This document shows, in pieces, positions 39,912-50,296 of a DNA stretch of 64,000 nt. Below the pieces are notes generated by a model. It was not told the origin of the DNA and made no database searches. It worked only from the letters and a program-made list of their open reading frames with translations. Source of the DNA: Sulfuricurvum sp. Its GTDB lineage: Bacteria; Campylobacterota; Campylobacteria; Campylobacterales; Sulfurimonadaceae. Position 1 is the first letter of the stretch. The number at the start of each line of letters is the position of its first letter. The stretch lies in the NCBI GenBank assembly GCA_028710885.1, contig JAQTTG010000007.1, positions 57,509-121,508 on the forward strand, read 5' to 3'. The position numbers and the translations under genes were made by a program.

Positions 39912-40871
39912 ATGCGTAAACAAACTCGATATAGAGAGATTGATAAACGAATTATTACCGAAGGTGAAGAACTTGATTTTTCACTTTATTCCGCAAATGA
40001 TACAAAAGATGCAGTGTATTTGTTTTTTAAATCAGGCACTCCGATAGATGGAAATTTAAAAGTTACACTGCGCTCCATTGAAAAACTCTATATCGATGAA
40101 AATGACTATGCTTCTTATCAAAATTACCTCAACTCTCATCTCCAACATATTGCTTCGCGTAATGATATATCGACAGAAGAGAAAGCAGCAATCGTGTATG
40201 AAAAAGCGACAGAGGTTATGAATCAAATGTTTCATGATCCGGAGGCTCTTGGAAATGTGCAAGCTATTCAGCCGTTGGTAGGTGGCTTTATCGATATCGT
40301 ATTGCATGATCGTGGCGCAGTAGAGTCATTGATGCAAATAACTGCGCATGACTATTATACTCATACTCATTCGATTAATGTGAGCATTTATACGATCAGT
40401 TTAGGATCGTTCCTCGGGATTAGTGGCGATGAATTAACAACACTCGGGACGGCTGCGGTATTACACGATATCGGTAAAAGCAAGGTTAATTATAAGATTA
40501 TCAACAAAAATGGTCGATTGAATGATGAAGAGTTTGAAGAGATGAAGCGTCATCCTGCAGAGGGACATGCGATTGCTTTAGCGCTTGGGATCACCGATCA
40601 GCGTATTTTGAGCGGTATTCGTCACCATCATGAGCGTCTATCAGGTGGGGGATATCCAGATGATATTAAAGGGGTAAAGATTAGTAAATTTGCCCGTATT
40701 ATTGGTGTATGTGATGTTTTTGATGCCCTTTCAACAAAGCGTTCATATAAAAATCCTATGAGTTCGTTTGAAGCGTTATCGCTAATGAAACGAGAATTCA
40801 AAGAGCATTTGGATATGAATATGGTTAATTCATTTATTAAAATGTTACAAAAACAGGAGCGGGAAAAATGA
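39912..40871 (+). CDS. HD-GYP domain protein
   Basis: LHDIGKSKVNYKI, HHHERLSGGGYPDDIKG. Confidence 0.94.
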   Translation: MRKQTRYREIDKRIITEGEELDFSLYSANDTKDAVYLFFKSGTPIDGNLKVTLRSIEKLYIDENDYASYQNYLNSHLQHIASRNDISTEEKAAIVYEKATEVMNQMFHDPEALGNVQAIQPLVGGFIDIVLHDRGAVESLMQITAHDYYTHTHSINVSIYTISLGSFLGISGDELTTLGTAAVLHDIGKSKVNYKIINKNGRLNDEEFEEMKRHPAEGHAIALALGITDQRILSGIRHHHERLSGGGYPDDIKGVKISKFARIIGVCDVFDALSTKRSYKNPMSSFEALSLMKREFKEHLDMNMVNSFIKMLQKQEREK

Positions 40872-41497
40872 AAAAAATGACAATTGCTGACGCAGCTGAA
40901 TATTTCAATGTATCCAAAGAAGCGATCCACAATCGCATTCGCCGAGGGAGTCTTGATTGTATCGTAGAAAATGGTGTCAAATATGTTGCCGTCGAACCTG
41001 CAAAAGGTAACGCTGTTACTAACTCTGTGATCGATGGCCGTTATACCCAATATATCGAACAAGAGAATGAGCGTCTTCGGGAAAAAGTGGATGTTCTCGA
41101 AAAAGAGACAAACCGATTAAGAGATCAGCGCGAACAAATGTTGATTGATGAACGGGTAAAAGTAGAACAAATATACAAAGAGCGTGATGCACAATTGCGT
41201 AGTGTATTACATGTCGTCGCGACAAAATTTCTCTCTCATGTAAATACTGAGACGGTGATGCAAGAGGGGATGGGGAATGATGCTATCAATGCCGATGTAG
41301 TGGATAGCGAAATTGATGAATGGATATCGCTCAAATCATTTTTAAAACTAAAACGGATCAAAGATAAAGAGAAGAAAAAAATTAAAGCCCGTTTTGAAGC
41401 AGCAGATGCGGACGGTGACGGGCGACTCAGTATCCGTGACGATAAAATTTTCTTGAATCCTTCAGAGTATGATTATTCAGACTTATTGCGTTTTTGA
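40868..41497 (+). CDS. HTH (excisionase/MerR-like) DNA-binding protein with coiled coil and C-terminal EF-hand-like motif
   Basis: MTIADAAEYFNVSKEAIHNRIRRGSL HTH; DADGDGRLSIRDD loop; ATGA overlap with HD-GYP gene. Confidence 0.8.
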   Translation: MKKMTIADAAEYFNVSKEAIHNRIRRGSLDCIVENGVKYVAVEPAKGNAVTNSVIDGRYTQYIEQENERLREKVDVLEKETNRLRDQREQMLIDERVKVEQIYKERDAQLRSVLHVVATKFLSHVNTETVMQEGMGNDAINADVVDSEIDEWISLKSFLKLKRIKDKEKKKIKARFEAADADGDGRLSIRDDKIFLNPSEYDYSDLLRF

Positions 41498-41516
41498 TAT
41501 TTTTATCTCAAAGAGA

Positions 41517-44351
41517 TTAGCGTTGCCCTCTCCTCGGCGGAGTGCCTGCGCGTAATCCGTGTTTAGGAACTTCTCTAACCCCCTGTTTAGCTCGATTGAG
41601 ATTATTAAAACAGCTTTGACAGATTGCAAATTCACTGTTCGGAGCTAACGGTTTTCCGCATGTTTTGCATCGAGGGACAAAATGACTTTGTTGGAGTGAA
41701 TTCTCGATAAAACGGTTAAGTTCCCCTCTGAAAGTACGTGCTTTCTCTGCATCGACGAAAAATTCACTCATACGATACGACAGCCACAAGTAGAGACTTA
41801 TCTCTTTTATTCGATCTTCTGCATCTTGGAGCTCTTCCATCGATAAGGCATAGTTGCCCAAAGCTCTCGGCGGTATATAGGCGATCGGTTTCTTTTGTTC
41901 CAGTGCTCGAACATAGCGTTCGAATGCTGCCATTACTAGAGGTGATGAGGTTGATAGCGGTGCAGTAGCAAGTGTATATTTGGTACGCATATCGAGATCG
42001 TATTGATCGACAATTGCAGAAGCTTCCTGCATTGATTCGAGGTTTGCGGCACGAAAAGGACCTTCGAATTTCATATTTTGAACGAAGAAGTCAACAATAG
42101 CTGAGAGAGATTTTTCCTCCAAAATATTGGATACCAACATGATGTGATCGAAATTAGCCATGACATTAAAGGGGAGAGAGATAGGATCGATATTTTTGGT
42201 AAAAAGGGTAGTTATCGTTTTCAAAACATCCCCTGTGAGTGCTCCAACATAACCTTTTTCGCTCAATCCGTAGCGTCCTGCACGACCTGAAATCTGACGT
42301 ACTTCGGTTGCGGTGAGATTTCGCTGATTCTGTCCGTCAAATTTATCGGCTTTGGAAAACAACAGTGTTTTGATCGGGAGATTCAGCCCCATGCTGATCG
42401 CATCGGTGGCGACGAGGATATCGGTCTCACCTTCACGGAAACGTCGTGCCTCTTCTCGGCGTACTTCTGGACTTAAATTACCGTAAATGACGCTGGTTCG
42501 ATAGGTTTTTGAAAGCTGCTGTTTGAGACGTAATGCATTGGACCGAGTAAAGGCGATAACGGCTGTCCCAGCTTCAATAGCTGTAATCGGTGTAGGTGAT
42601 TTTAGAAGTTCGAGAGGATTTTTCCGATCAAACTCGATGATCTCCAGTGGTTCATCAAGATATTCGGCTAACGCAATAATTGCCTCACGGGCATTAGGGG
42701 AACCTGTCATAATAACGGTTTTAGCAGGTGCACCAATGATAGCATTTGCCCATGCCCATCCACGGTCACGATCGTCTATCATCTGTACCTCATCGATGAC
42801 ACAGCAGTCGACTTCCGTCTCAAAATTGAGCATCTCTATGGTGGAACTGATATGAGTGGCATTTTCGTCCAAAAGCTGCTCTTCACCGGTAATCAGTGAG
42901 GCACTAACACCCTCATCTCGTAAGCTCTCATACCCTTCTAACGCTAACAAACGCAACGGTGCAAGATAGTATCCTGTCCCGGCACGTTTAAGGTGTTGAA
43001 ATGCCGTATAGGTTTTACCGCTGTTAGTGGGACCAGTATGGAATATGAGGCGGCGGCGGAGAGATCGAGCGAGTGGAAAGAGATTTTTAAAATCGCGTAC
43101 GGTTCGCGCTAACAGTGCTTGGCGTTGACGTTTGAGCAGTTCTCCGGCAATGCGCTGATCAAAGGAAAAGAGTACACGTCGAGATGTTTTTGCGCTGATA
43201 TGAGGTGTGAAGGTTAGGTAAGGAAGTAAAATCTCATAAATCACTTCAAATAGGGTCACATTATCCATTTCTAAAAGTTTGGAGCGGGTACGGCTCTCTT
43301 CAACGAGATGATTCAATTCCCCTAGAAAGATTCTCTCTTCTTCTGCACTTTGTTGTTCTACCATCTCGCTTATGGTAAGATCTTCTTCATTCCAGATCTG
43401 GCGGCTTAGTTCGGCGGCATCGAGATGAAGAGAAAGAGTGTATTCCAGCGGTTCACTACGGTGCGGTAATATGAGTTGTTTTCTTATTTCGATAATCAGA
43501 TCATCTGAACCTATAGAGGTGATCGGTGTATGGAGATGTTCTGCCAATACTGTACGCAGTATATTGGTGTTGAGGGTTCCGAAAGTTTGTGTTGAAGGGG
43601 GTGCACTTTTGAGTGACGTAATCATTTGATCAGAGTTGAGGTAGCGATGAGAGGAGAGATTAAGAGACGATAAAAACGTATCGGTTTGTATTTGTTTTTG
43701 ATGTGTTAGTGCCGTTTTAAGTTCGGTTATCTCGGGAACTAATACCTCCAATGTCTCTTCTTGTAGTCGTTTTTCATTGAGCGGAAGCGTTTTGAGAATA
43801 TGGATTTTTGTAAAAGTTTCGGTATCTATATGATAGATAATAGGGGCATAATACTCAAAAGAATCGTCGTAATTAAACTTTCCTTCCAGTGTTTTTTCGA
43901 GTAGTTCTCTTTTTTTGGTATATCGGATATGCTCTATTTTTGAGGCAATTTTTTCAGGAGTGATCTTTCGGGTGCGGATATCAATAAATGCCGCATGTAG
44001 ATCACGCCGTTCGGTGTCGGTAATTTCAAAAGCTTCGAGAAGTTCATCGATTTTTTCTTCTCGCTCATGCGGTTTTTCGCGCGGTTTTGGGTTAGGGTAG
44101 ATTTTCCCCTCATGTTTGAAAAACGCAACGATCATTTCTCTGGTTTCGGTTTCCCCCTCAGACCATAAACGACGGAAGGTTTTGATTAATTGTGTTTTGT
44201 CTGTGGTACCGTTGAATATTCCGAGTGTATGTGCCAATGCAATCAATACATCGGTAGGGATTCGCTCGATCCCCTCATCGAACCCTTCATCGCCGAAATA
44301 GTGACGAATCTGTTGGTTGAGTTTGATCATTTTTTTCTTTTTCTTTGCCAT
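41517..44351 (-). CDS. SUV3-like superfamily 2 RNA helicase with C-terminal zinc ribbon
   Basis: HTGPTNSGKTYTAFQHL, YYLAPLRLLALEGYESL, IDEVQMIDDRDRGWAW, VIYGNLSPEVRREEARRF, ISGRAGRYG; CKTCGKPLAP..CQSC. Confidence 0.88.
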   Translation of the reverse strand: MAKKKKKMIKLNQQIRHYFGDEGFDEGIERIPTDVLIALAHTLGIFNGTTDKTQLIKTFRRLWSEGETETREMIVAFFKHEGKIYPNPKPREKPHEREEKIDELLEAFEITDTERRDLHAAFIDIRTRKITPEKIASKIEHIRYTKKRELLEKTLEGKFNYDDSFEYYAPIIYHIDTETFTKIHILKTLPLNEKRLQEETLEVLVPEITELKTALTHQKQIQTDTFLSSLNLSSHRYLNSDQMITSLKSAPPSTQTFGTLNTNILRTVLAEHLHTPITSIGSDDLIIEIRKQLILPHRSEPLEYTLSLHLDAAELSRQIWNEEDLTISEMVEQQSAEEERIFLGELNHLVEESRTRSKLLEMDNVTLFEVIYEILLPYLTFTPHISAKTSRRVLFSFDQRIAGELLKRQRQALLARTVRDFKNLFPLARSLRRRLIFHTGPTNSGKTYTAFQHLKRAGTGYYLAPLRLLALEGYESLRDEGVSASLITGEEQLLDENATHISSTIEMLNFETEVDCCVIDEVQMIDDRDRGWAWANAIIGAPAKTVIMTGSPNAREAIIALAEYLDEPLEIIEFDRKNPLELLKSPTPITAIEAGTAVIAFTRSNALRLKQQLSKTYRTSVIYGNLSPEVRREEARRFREGETDILVATDAISMGLNLPIKTLLFSKADKFDGQNQRNLTATEVRQISGRAGRYGLSEKGYVGALTGDVLKTITTLFTKNIDPISLPFNVMANFDHIMLVSNILEEKSLSAIVDFFVQNMKFEGPFRAANLESMQEASAIVDQYDLDMRTKYTLATAPLSTSSPLVMAAFERYVRALEQKKPIAYIPPRALGNYALSMEELQDAEDRIKEISLYLWLSYRMSEFFVDAEKARTFRGELNRFIENSLQQSHFVPRCKTCGKPLAPNSEFAICQSCFNNLNRAKQGVREVPKHGLRAGTPPRRGQR

Positions 44352-44436
44352 AATGTAAGTGTAGCCTAAAATCCTAAGGCTAAAGCCTTTGTAGCTTTGC
44401 TAAACTCTCATAAAATAACTGAAATGGAAAAAACCG

Positions 44437-44745
44437 ATGGTCGATTTGAATGTCGATGAATGGACGCAGGAAGAATTTTTACGAAATAAGCAGTCGTTAG
44501 AAGCACAAGGGATCGAAGTATTGTTGATCGACACGATCCTCAATCCGATCGACGGGATAGAGACAACACTTTATGCTCCGCCATTACTCAAAAATGAGCC
44601 GGAGGGGAGTGTATTTGTCTTTTATTGTGACACAGGGAAAAGTTCAAAAGAACGCTTAAAAGAGTTCCGTTCCAAATTTCCAAAACATGTATGTATCAGT
44701 TTGCGAGGAGGGAGAGGGTATTGGCGCAAGAACTTGCGGATATAA
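44437..44745 (+). CDS. Rhodanese-like domain protein
   Basis: VFYCDTGKSSKERLKEF..LRGGRGYW. Confidence 0.7.
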   Translation: MVDLNVDEWTQEEFLRNKQSLEAQGIEVLLIDTILNPIDGIETTLYAPPLLKNEPEGSVFVFYCDTGKSSKERLKEFRSKFPKHVCISLRGGRGYWRKNLRI

Positions 44746-45062
44746 ACAAAGCATGTGAAGCATTTATTCTCTCGATTACAGAGGGACGCTATTATGACGC
44801 GCATGAGGATTTAGAAGGCATTTGGCATCCGAAACGTTTTGATAATAATGATGAAGTGAGACTTTGGAAAGGGTTTATTAACGCATCGGTCAGTTTTGAA
44901 CTACTTAAACGAGGTCGTCCAAAACCGGCAGAAAATGTTTGGATGACTTATCTTAAATATCGGGAACTTTTAGAGAGTATTGATAGTGTACATTATCTGA
45001 CATACGTTAAAATAGTAAAAATTATCGAAAAAAAACGTGAATTTATTTTACAAAAGGGGTAA
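44691..45062 (+). CDS. DUF309 family protein (start may be TTG near 44721)
   Basis: GRYYDAHEDLEGIW..LWKGFINASVSFELLKRG. Confidence 0.8.
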   Translation: MYQFARRERVLAQELADINKACEAFILSITEGRYYDAHEDLEGIWHPKRFDNNDEVRLWKGFINASVSFELLKRGRPKPAENVWMTYLKYRELLESIDSVHYLTYVKIVKIIEKKREFILQKG

Positions 45063-45064
45063 TA

Positions 45065-45685
45065 ATGTCTGAATTTTTAGAGGCGATGGCATTTCGTCAT
45101 GCGTGTAAACAGTTCGATCCAGCTAAAACTATTCCTGCTGAGGAATTTGAATCGATTTTGGAAGTAGCTCGTAACTCTCCATCATCATTTGGAATGGAGC
45201 CATGGCGATTGATCGTTATTCGTAATGAGGGGATGCGAAAAGCATTAAAACCTTCATGTTGGAATCAAAATCAGATTATAGAAGCGAGCGAGTTGGTTGT
45301 AATTACGACAGATAACAATGTTATTCGCAGTGGAACGCGTTATGTAAAAGAGATGTTCTCGCGTAGAGGTTTGTCGAGTGAAGCAGTAGAGACTTATTTG
45401 GGTGTGTATAAAAATTATTTGGCTTCTATTGAATGTGATGAGGTTTTATTGGAAAATTGGGCGGCAAAACAGTGTTATATCGCATGTGCCAACATGATGA
45501 CATATGCAGCAACTCTAAAAATCGATACCTGTCCGATCGAAGGATTCGACAAAGAGGGTGTAGAAGCGATATTAGATCTTCCAGAAGGGCATTCTGTGGC
45601 ACTTATATGTGCATTTGGATATCGCGTAAATCCTCAGAGTGAACGAAAACGGCTTGAATTAAAACAAATCGTTGAGTATCGTTAA
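45065..45685 (+). CDS. Nitroreductase family oxidoreductase
   Basis: RHACKQFDPAKTIP; ARNSPSSFGMEPWRLIV. Confidence 0.92.
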   Translation: MSEFLEAMAFRHACKQFDPAKTIPAEEFESILEVARNSPSSFGMEPWRLIVIRNEGMRKALKPSCWNQNQIIEASELVVITTDNNVIRSGTRYVKEMFSRRGLSSEAVETYLGVYKNYLASIECDEVLLENWAAKQCYIACANMMTYAATLKIDTCPIEGFDKEGVEAILDLPEGHSVALICAFGYRVNPQSERKRLELKQIVEYR

Positions 45686-45696
45686 GGAGAATTTTT

Positions 45697-46542
45697 ATGC
45701 TTCAAAAAATTGAGCACGTTGAGGATAAAGTAACCCATTATACTGATCTGGTATTAGGGTATGCTACTGAATACGGCATTAAAATCGTCGGGGCACTTCT
45801 TATTTTTATAATAGGAAAATGGGTTTCCAGAAAAATTGTTATTTTGATACGTAAAGCGATGGAACGTGCACATGTCGATCCGACATTGATTTCGTTTGCA
45901 AGCAACGCCATCTATGTAGCATTGGTGGTATTTGTCGTTATTGCTGCAATTAGTAATCTGGGAGTAGAGACGACCTCTTTCGTTGCCATATTCGGTGCAG
46001 CCGGTTTGGCGATAGGCTTAGCCCTCAAAGATACCCTTTCCAATGTTGGTGCCGCAGTACTGATTATCTTTTTTAGACCGTTTAAAGTGGGAGATTTTAT
46101 CGAGGTCTCAAATGTCATGGGGACGGTTAAATCGATGAACCTTTTTTCTACGACGTTGACTACTGCTGATAACCGTTCAATCATTATTCCGAATGGGACG
46201 CTGATTGGAGGGAATATCATAAATTATACCGGCAACGAAACACGTCGAATCGATATGATTTTCGATATTGATTACAAAGATGATTTGAAAGTGGCTAAAG
46301 AGGTTATCTTAAAGATTTTAAATGAGCATCCAGGGGTTCTTAAGGAACCGGCTTCTACGGTTATGGTCGGAGCATTGGGAGATAATTCAGTTCAAATTTA
46401 TGCACGGCCATGGGTTAAAACTGATTTGTATTGGGATATGAAGTTTGAGATTACCGAATTGGTTAAGCTTGGATTTGATGATCATAATATTTCGATTCCG
46501 TTTCCACAGATGGATCTGCATGTACGAAAAGGTGAGCTGTAG
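45697..46542 (+). CDS. MscS family mechanosensitive channel
   Basis: GAAGLAIGLALKDTLSNVGAAVLIIFFRPFKVGDFIEV. Confidence 0.94.
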   Translation: MLQKIEHVEDKVTHYTDLVLGYATEYGIKIVGALLIFIIGKWVSRKIVILIRKAMERAHVDPTLISFASNAIYVALVVFVVIAAISNLGVETTSFVAIFGAAGLAIGLALKDTLSNVGAAVLIIFFRPFKVGDFIEVSNVMGTVKSMNLFSTTLTTADNRSIIIPNGTLIGGNIINYTGNETRRIDMIFDIDYKDDLKVAKEVILKILNEHPGVLKEPASTVMVGALGDNSVQIYARPWVKTDLYWDMKFEITELVKLGFDDHNISIPFPQMDLHVRKGEL

Positions 46543-46547
46543 CTGAC

Positions 46548-47645
46548 CTAGCGCGCATTAATCCGAAAAGCAATTCCTGCTCCCAGAGCTGCGATAGCCC
46601 CTCCAACAAATAAAAAGACCGGAGCATACTGATAGAGTGCTCCCGCGCCAATAGCTCCTATAAACCCTCCAAGACCGTATGAAATGCCAAAAAAGAATTG
46701 TTGCGATAGACGACGTGCTCTATAGAGGTGAAAAAGAATAGCAATGGATGTGGAATGAAATAGAGCAAAGCTAAAGGCATGAAGACTTTGTGCGGCGAAT
46801 AGCAGCGGTGTATTGTTGGGAAAAATGGCGATGAGAAGCCATCGAAATACGGTGATAAATGCTGTGATCTGCAAAATTTTTGGCAGGTTTCCTCGTAACA
46901 GCGGCCCTTGGAAATAAAACATGATAATTTCTGCGATCACACCAAAACTCCAAAGCCAAACCGTAGTATTTAACGAAACACCTTGATCGGTCGCATAAAT
47001 CGTAAAAAAATTATAAAACGGTCCAAAACTTACTTGCATCAGAAAAAATCCGATCCATAATGGAATGTGATTTGCGATTGAAAATCGACATGTTTCATCA
47101 TTGGCATCGCATTCATTGTCGGGAATTTTGTTTTGTTTTATGCCGATAAATGCACCAAAAACCAGTGTTATTAGTGCCATAGCAATTAAAAAAATGATAC
47201 CGCTTTGTGGGGAACTCAGATAATGGACCAAAATTAATGAAACTGCAATAAATCCGAGTGAACCGAACATTCGAATGCGTCCATAACGTTCTTTGCCTAT
47301 TTGCTCAAGTGAAATGACCTCAATATAGGGTAAAACCAAAGAAATGCCAATCCCGAAAAAGATATTAACCAGCAGTAAAAACCAAAAATATCCTAGAGCA
47401 GGATAAAAACCGATAGCGCCGATTCCCATCAATATTAATGAGAGGAAAAATATCCGTTGGTCGAGTCGAAATCCATTTAAAAATAGAAATGGCATGGCAA
47501 ACCGGACTAATGGGGCAGAAGCGAATATAATCCCGATATGGAGGGGATCATAGCCTACCATCGTCAGTATTTTAGGGACAAAAATAATGTGTACACCGAT
47601 TAGGGCAAAATAGAAAAAGTAGAAAGAAGCGATTAAAACAGCCAC
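46548..47645 (-). CDS. MFS transporter
   Basis: 12-TM pattern; RIRMFGSLGFI motif. Confidence 0.88.
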   Translation of the reverse strand: MAVLIASFYFFYFALIGVHIIFVPKILTMVGYDPLHIGIIFASAPLVRFAMPFLFLNGFRLDQRIFFLSLILMGIGAIGFYPALGYFWFLLLVNIFFGIGISLVLPYIEVISLEQIGKERYGRIRMFGSLGFIAVSLILVHYLSSPQSGIIFLIAMALITLVFGAFIGIKQNKIPDNECDANDETCRFSIANHIPLWIGFFLMQVSFGPFYNFFTIYATDQGVSLNTTVWLWSFGVIAEIIMFYFQGPLLRGNLPKILQITAFITVFRWLLIAIFPNNTPLLFAAQSLHAFSFALFHSTSIAILFHLYRARRLSQQFFFGISYGLGGFIGAIGAGALYQYAPVFLFVGGAIAALGAGIAFRINAR

Positions 47646-47646
47646 G

Positions 47647-48153
47647 CTAGGAGACGCGTATTACAGCTGTGCCGCTGAGGAGATCATGAAGTGCGCGTTT
47701 GTCGTGACGAAAGAAACCAATAAAAAAACCTACAAGAGTGATGAGAGAGACAAAATAACCGATGAAGCGGAGAACTAGCTTCCAATAGGGGGCATTTGTT
47801 AGCGTTTTTGCATCGACTACACGGATGTAGGCGAGTTTTTTTCCGGGTGTTTGACCTGATTGATGCCAAAGCCAAACATAGCTGATGAGAAAAAGAGATA
47901 TCTGAGTTATGGATGAGATAGGACTCGGGGGATTGGCTAGAGCTTTATCACTGTGGACAATAACATCCAATGCAGTGGCGGTATGCATTTGATCATGTCC
48001 AAATAACACCATCATTATAATGGTAATAGGCAGGCCAATCATAAATATATCCGTAACAAAGCCTAATGCCCGAGGCCAAAAAGGGGCATACTCTACGGTT
48101 TGTTTGGAGGTGTTAGGTTTGTTGTGTTTTTTCTTTAGTGTTCGCCATCGCAT
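47647..48153 (-). CDS. RDD family membrane protein
   Basis: PFWPRALGFVTDIFMIGLP; QTPGKKLAYIRVVDA; RALHDLLSGTAV. Confidence 0.9.
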   Translation of the reverse strand: MRWRTLKKKHNKPNTSKQTVEYAPFWPRALGFVTDIFMIGLPITIIMMVLFGHDQMHTATALDVIVHSDKALANPPSPISSITQISLFLISYVWLWHQSGQTPGKKLAYIRVVDAKTLTNAPYWKLVLRFIGYFVSLITLVGFFIGFFRHDKRALHDLLSGTAVIRVS

Positions 48154-48344
48154 GTGAAAGTATATCTTATTACCGTTTGTTTACTTGTTTGATTCATAAT
48201 CTTATTACCCAAATGACTGCAGCAGGTCAAATGGTTTTCATTCACGAATCACTCCTTAAGTTTCAAAGCTCTTCCGTTTTAGGCCGACGGAAAGAGCCTT
48301 ATCGAAACAAACAATCAAAAAAATAAAATTGAAATAGTTGTGCA

Positions 48345-48361
48345 AACGCGCAGAGCGCGTT
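48345..48361 (-). terminator. Terminator-like hairpin overlapping flgE stop
   Basis: AACGCGC-AGA-GCGCGTT, followed on the minus strand by T-rich sequence. Confidence 0.55.
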
Positions 48362-50246
48362 AACGTTTGATCCCTAAGAGGGTTTCTAGAAGTGTATCAG
48401 AAGTCGTAATGGTTTTAGCATTAGCTTGATAGCCGCGCTGAATAATAATTAGGTTCGTAAGTGATTTGGATAAGTCAACGTTAGACGCTTCCAATGCAGA
48501 GGATTGCATAAATCCACGCCCTGCTGTTGCCGCCGTACCAATAATCGAATTTCCTGAGTTCGCTGATTGGAGATAAACATTTCCTCCATCGCTTACAAGT
48601 CCCTCATTGTTTGAAAACTTAGCCATCCCGATTTGTGCCAAACCGAATGAACGTCCGTTGGTAAATGATCCGATCAGGGTTCCACTTTGGTCGATACGAA
48701 TACCGACCAAATCTCCACCGGGATAACCGTCTTGGCTGATACCGCTGGTAGCAGATGGGTTATCAAAGCTGGTAATTCCATCAAATCCATTGATTGCACC
48801 AAAATTTAAGCTGATAGCCTGATTTGGTTTTGATCCATTGTTTCCTGTAAAGTCAAGACCGGGAATGTTATAACCAGCTAATGCCCCTGTGGTACTAAAA
48901 GAGATAATCCCAGCAGGATTCAGGATGTTTTCATACGGGGCAGATCCACCAATAGAGGCAGGTTTTGGAACGCTAACTGAATAACTCCATGAGGTACCTG
49001 TGGTTGGCGAACTGGACTCTTTTCTAAAATCGATTTTTAGGGTGTGTTTTGTCCCTAGTGAGTCGTAAACATCAATGCTGGCCGAGTGTGTTGCGGCATT
49101 GACCGATTGAGATTGTTTTGCAGAGGCTGAACCAGCTGCAATATTTCCAGAAAGGGTAAGAAAATTTGAGGTAAAAATATCATTTTTTACTGTATTGGTA
49201 TCGGTGATACCTGCGATTTGAATGCTAAGACCGCTTGCTCCGGCAGCATTTCCGATCTGGATCTTACCTTGCGCATTATAGTTTACGGTTGCTCCGGTTG
49301 ATCTTCCCGGATTTTGTGTATTTGTTGATGTCCAGTTCGCAAGTGCCGCACGAAAATCTTCGGTAGTATTGAAATAATAGACATTTGCATTGGTTGATGC
49401 TGCACCGGTACTTTGTGCCGGAGATGTAGCTGTACCGGCTGCACCGGTTCCTGTCGTATTAACATCGGCACTATTACTGGTGTAACGAAACTCTGCGTAG
49501 GTAACACCGCCATCCGTACTCATGAAAATACCGTCTCCGCCAACTCCAGGACCGGAAGCAGCAGAACTCAGAGAGAATGCTTTACCGCTGGCATCGAACA
49601 TTATTCCCATGTCTTCAGGGGAAGCAGGTGCACCATTGGTATTTAAAATAACCCCTGCCGTATCAGTTTCATAAGTTGGGGAAAATTGAGTAAGAGCATT
49701 ACTCGCACTGAGATTGGCTTTAATTGTTAGTTCAGTACTTGCATTTGCCGGAGTAGTAAGCCCTGGTGGGATTTGGATATTGGTGATGGGTGCTGTAGAG
49801 TCTACGAGACCAGTATTTTTGTCTCGTAACCATCCTTGTACGATAAACCCGTTATTGTCAACAAAGTTTCCGGATGCATCAAATTTAAAGTCACCTGAAC
49901 GGCTGTATTTGTAGGTAGATCCTCCATCGGAACTGACGACGAAGAAACCATCACCTTGAATTGCAACGTCGGTGTTTTTATCAGTATTTTGGATAGATCC
50001 TTGGGACATGATGCGCGTCATGGAGCTAACGGTGGTCCCTAATCCGATTTGAACCGCATTTTTACCACCAAGTTTCCCTTGCGGTGCGGTAGCAATTTGG
50101 TTTGTTTGAGCTAACAAATCCGAAAAGTTGGCACGAGAATATTTATAACCGATCGTATTGACGTTGGCGATATTATTAGACTCGACGTCCATTGCAATTT
50201 GTTGAGATTGCAATCCGCTAACACCAGAATAAAGTGATTTTAGCAC
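48360..50246 (-). CDS. flgE: Flagellar hook protein FlgE (long paralog)
   Basis: LYSGVSGLQSQQIAMDVESNNIANVNTIGYK; C-terminal SLTNLIIIQRGYQANAKTITTSDTLLETLL. Confidence 0.93.
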   Translation of the reverse strand: MLKSLYSGVSGLQSQQIAMDVESNNIANVNTIGYKYSRANFSDLLAQTNQIATAPQGKLGGKNAVQIGLGTTVSSMTRIMSQGSIQNTDKNTDVAIQGDGFFVVSSDGGSTYKYSRSGDFKFDASGNFVDNNGFIVQGWLRDKNTGLVDSTAPITNIQIPPGLTTPANASTELTIKANLSASNALTQFSPTYETDTAGVILNTNGAPASPEDMGIMFDASGKAFSLSSAASGPGVGGDGIFMSTDGGVTYAEFRYTSNSADVNTTGTGAAGTATSPAQSTGAASTNANVYYFNTTEDFRAALANWTSTNTQNPGRSTGATVNYNAQGKIQIGNAAGASGLSIQIAGITDTNTVKNDIFTSNFLTLSGNIAAGSASAKQSQSVNAATHSASIDVYDSLGTKHTLKIDFRKESSSPTTGTSWSYSVSVPKPASIGGSAPYENILNPAGIISFSTTGALAGYNIPGLDFTGNNGSKPNQAISLNFGAINGFDGITSFDNPSATSGISQDGYPGGDLVGIRIDQSGTLIGSFTNGRSFGLAQIGMAKFSNNEGLVSDGGNVYLQSANSGNSIIGTAATAGRGFMQSSALEASNVDLSKSLTNLIIIQRGYQANAKTITTSDTLLETLLGIKR

Positions 50247-50296
50247 AGCATATCCTTTTTATATAAAGTAAATATTTAAAGCAATAAATGTTCCAA

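Noticed and set aside
48266-48300. Imperfect hairpin AAGCTCTTCCGT...ACGGAAAGAGCCTT downstream of the flagellar operon
   Set aside because: Bulged stem, probably a secondary terminator; no independent support for an RNA
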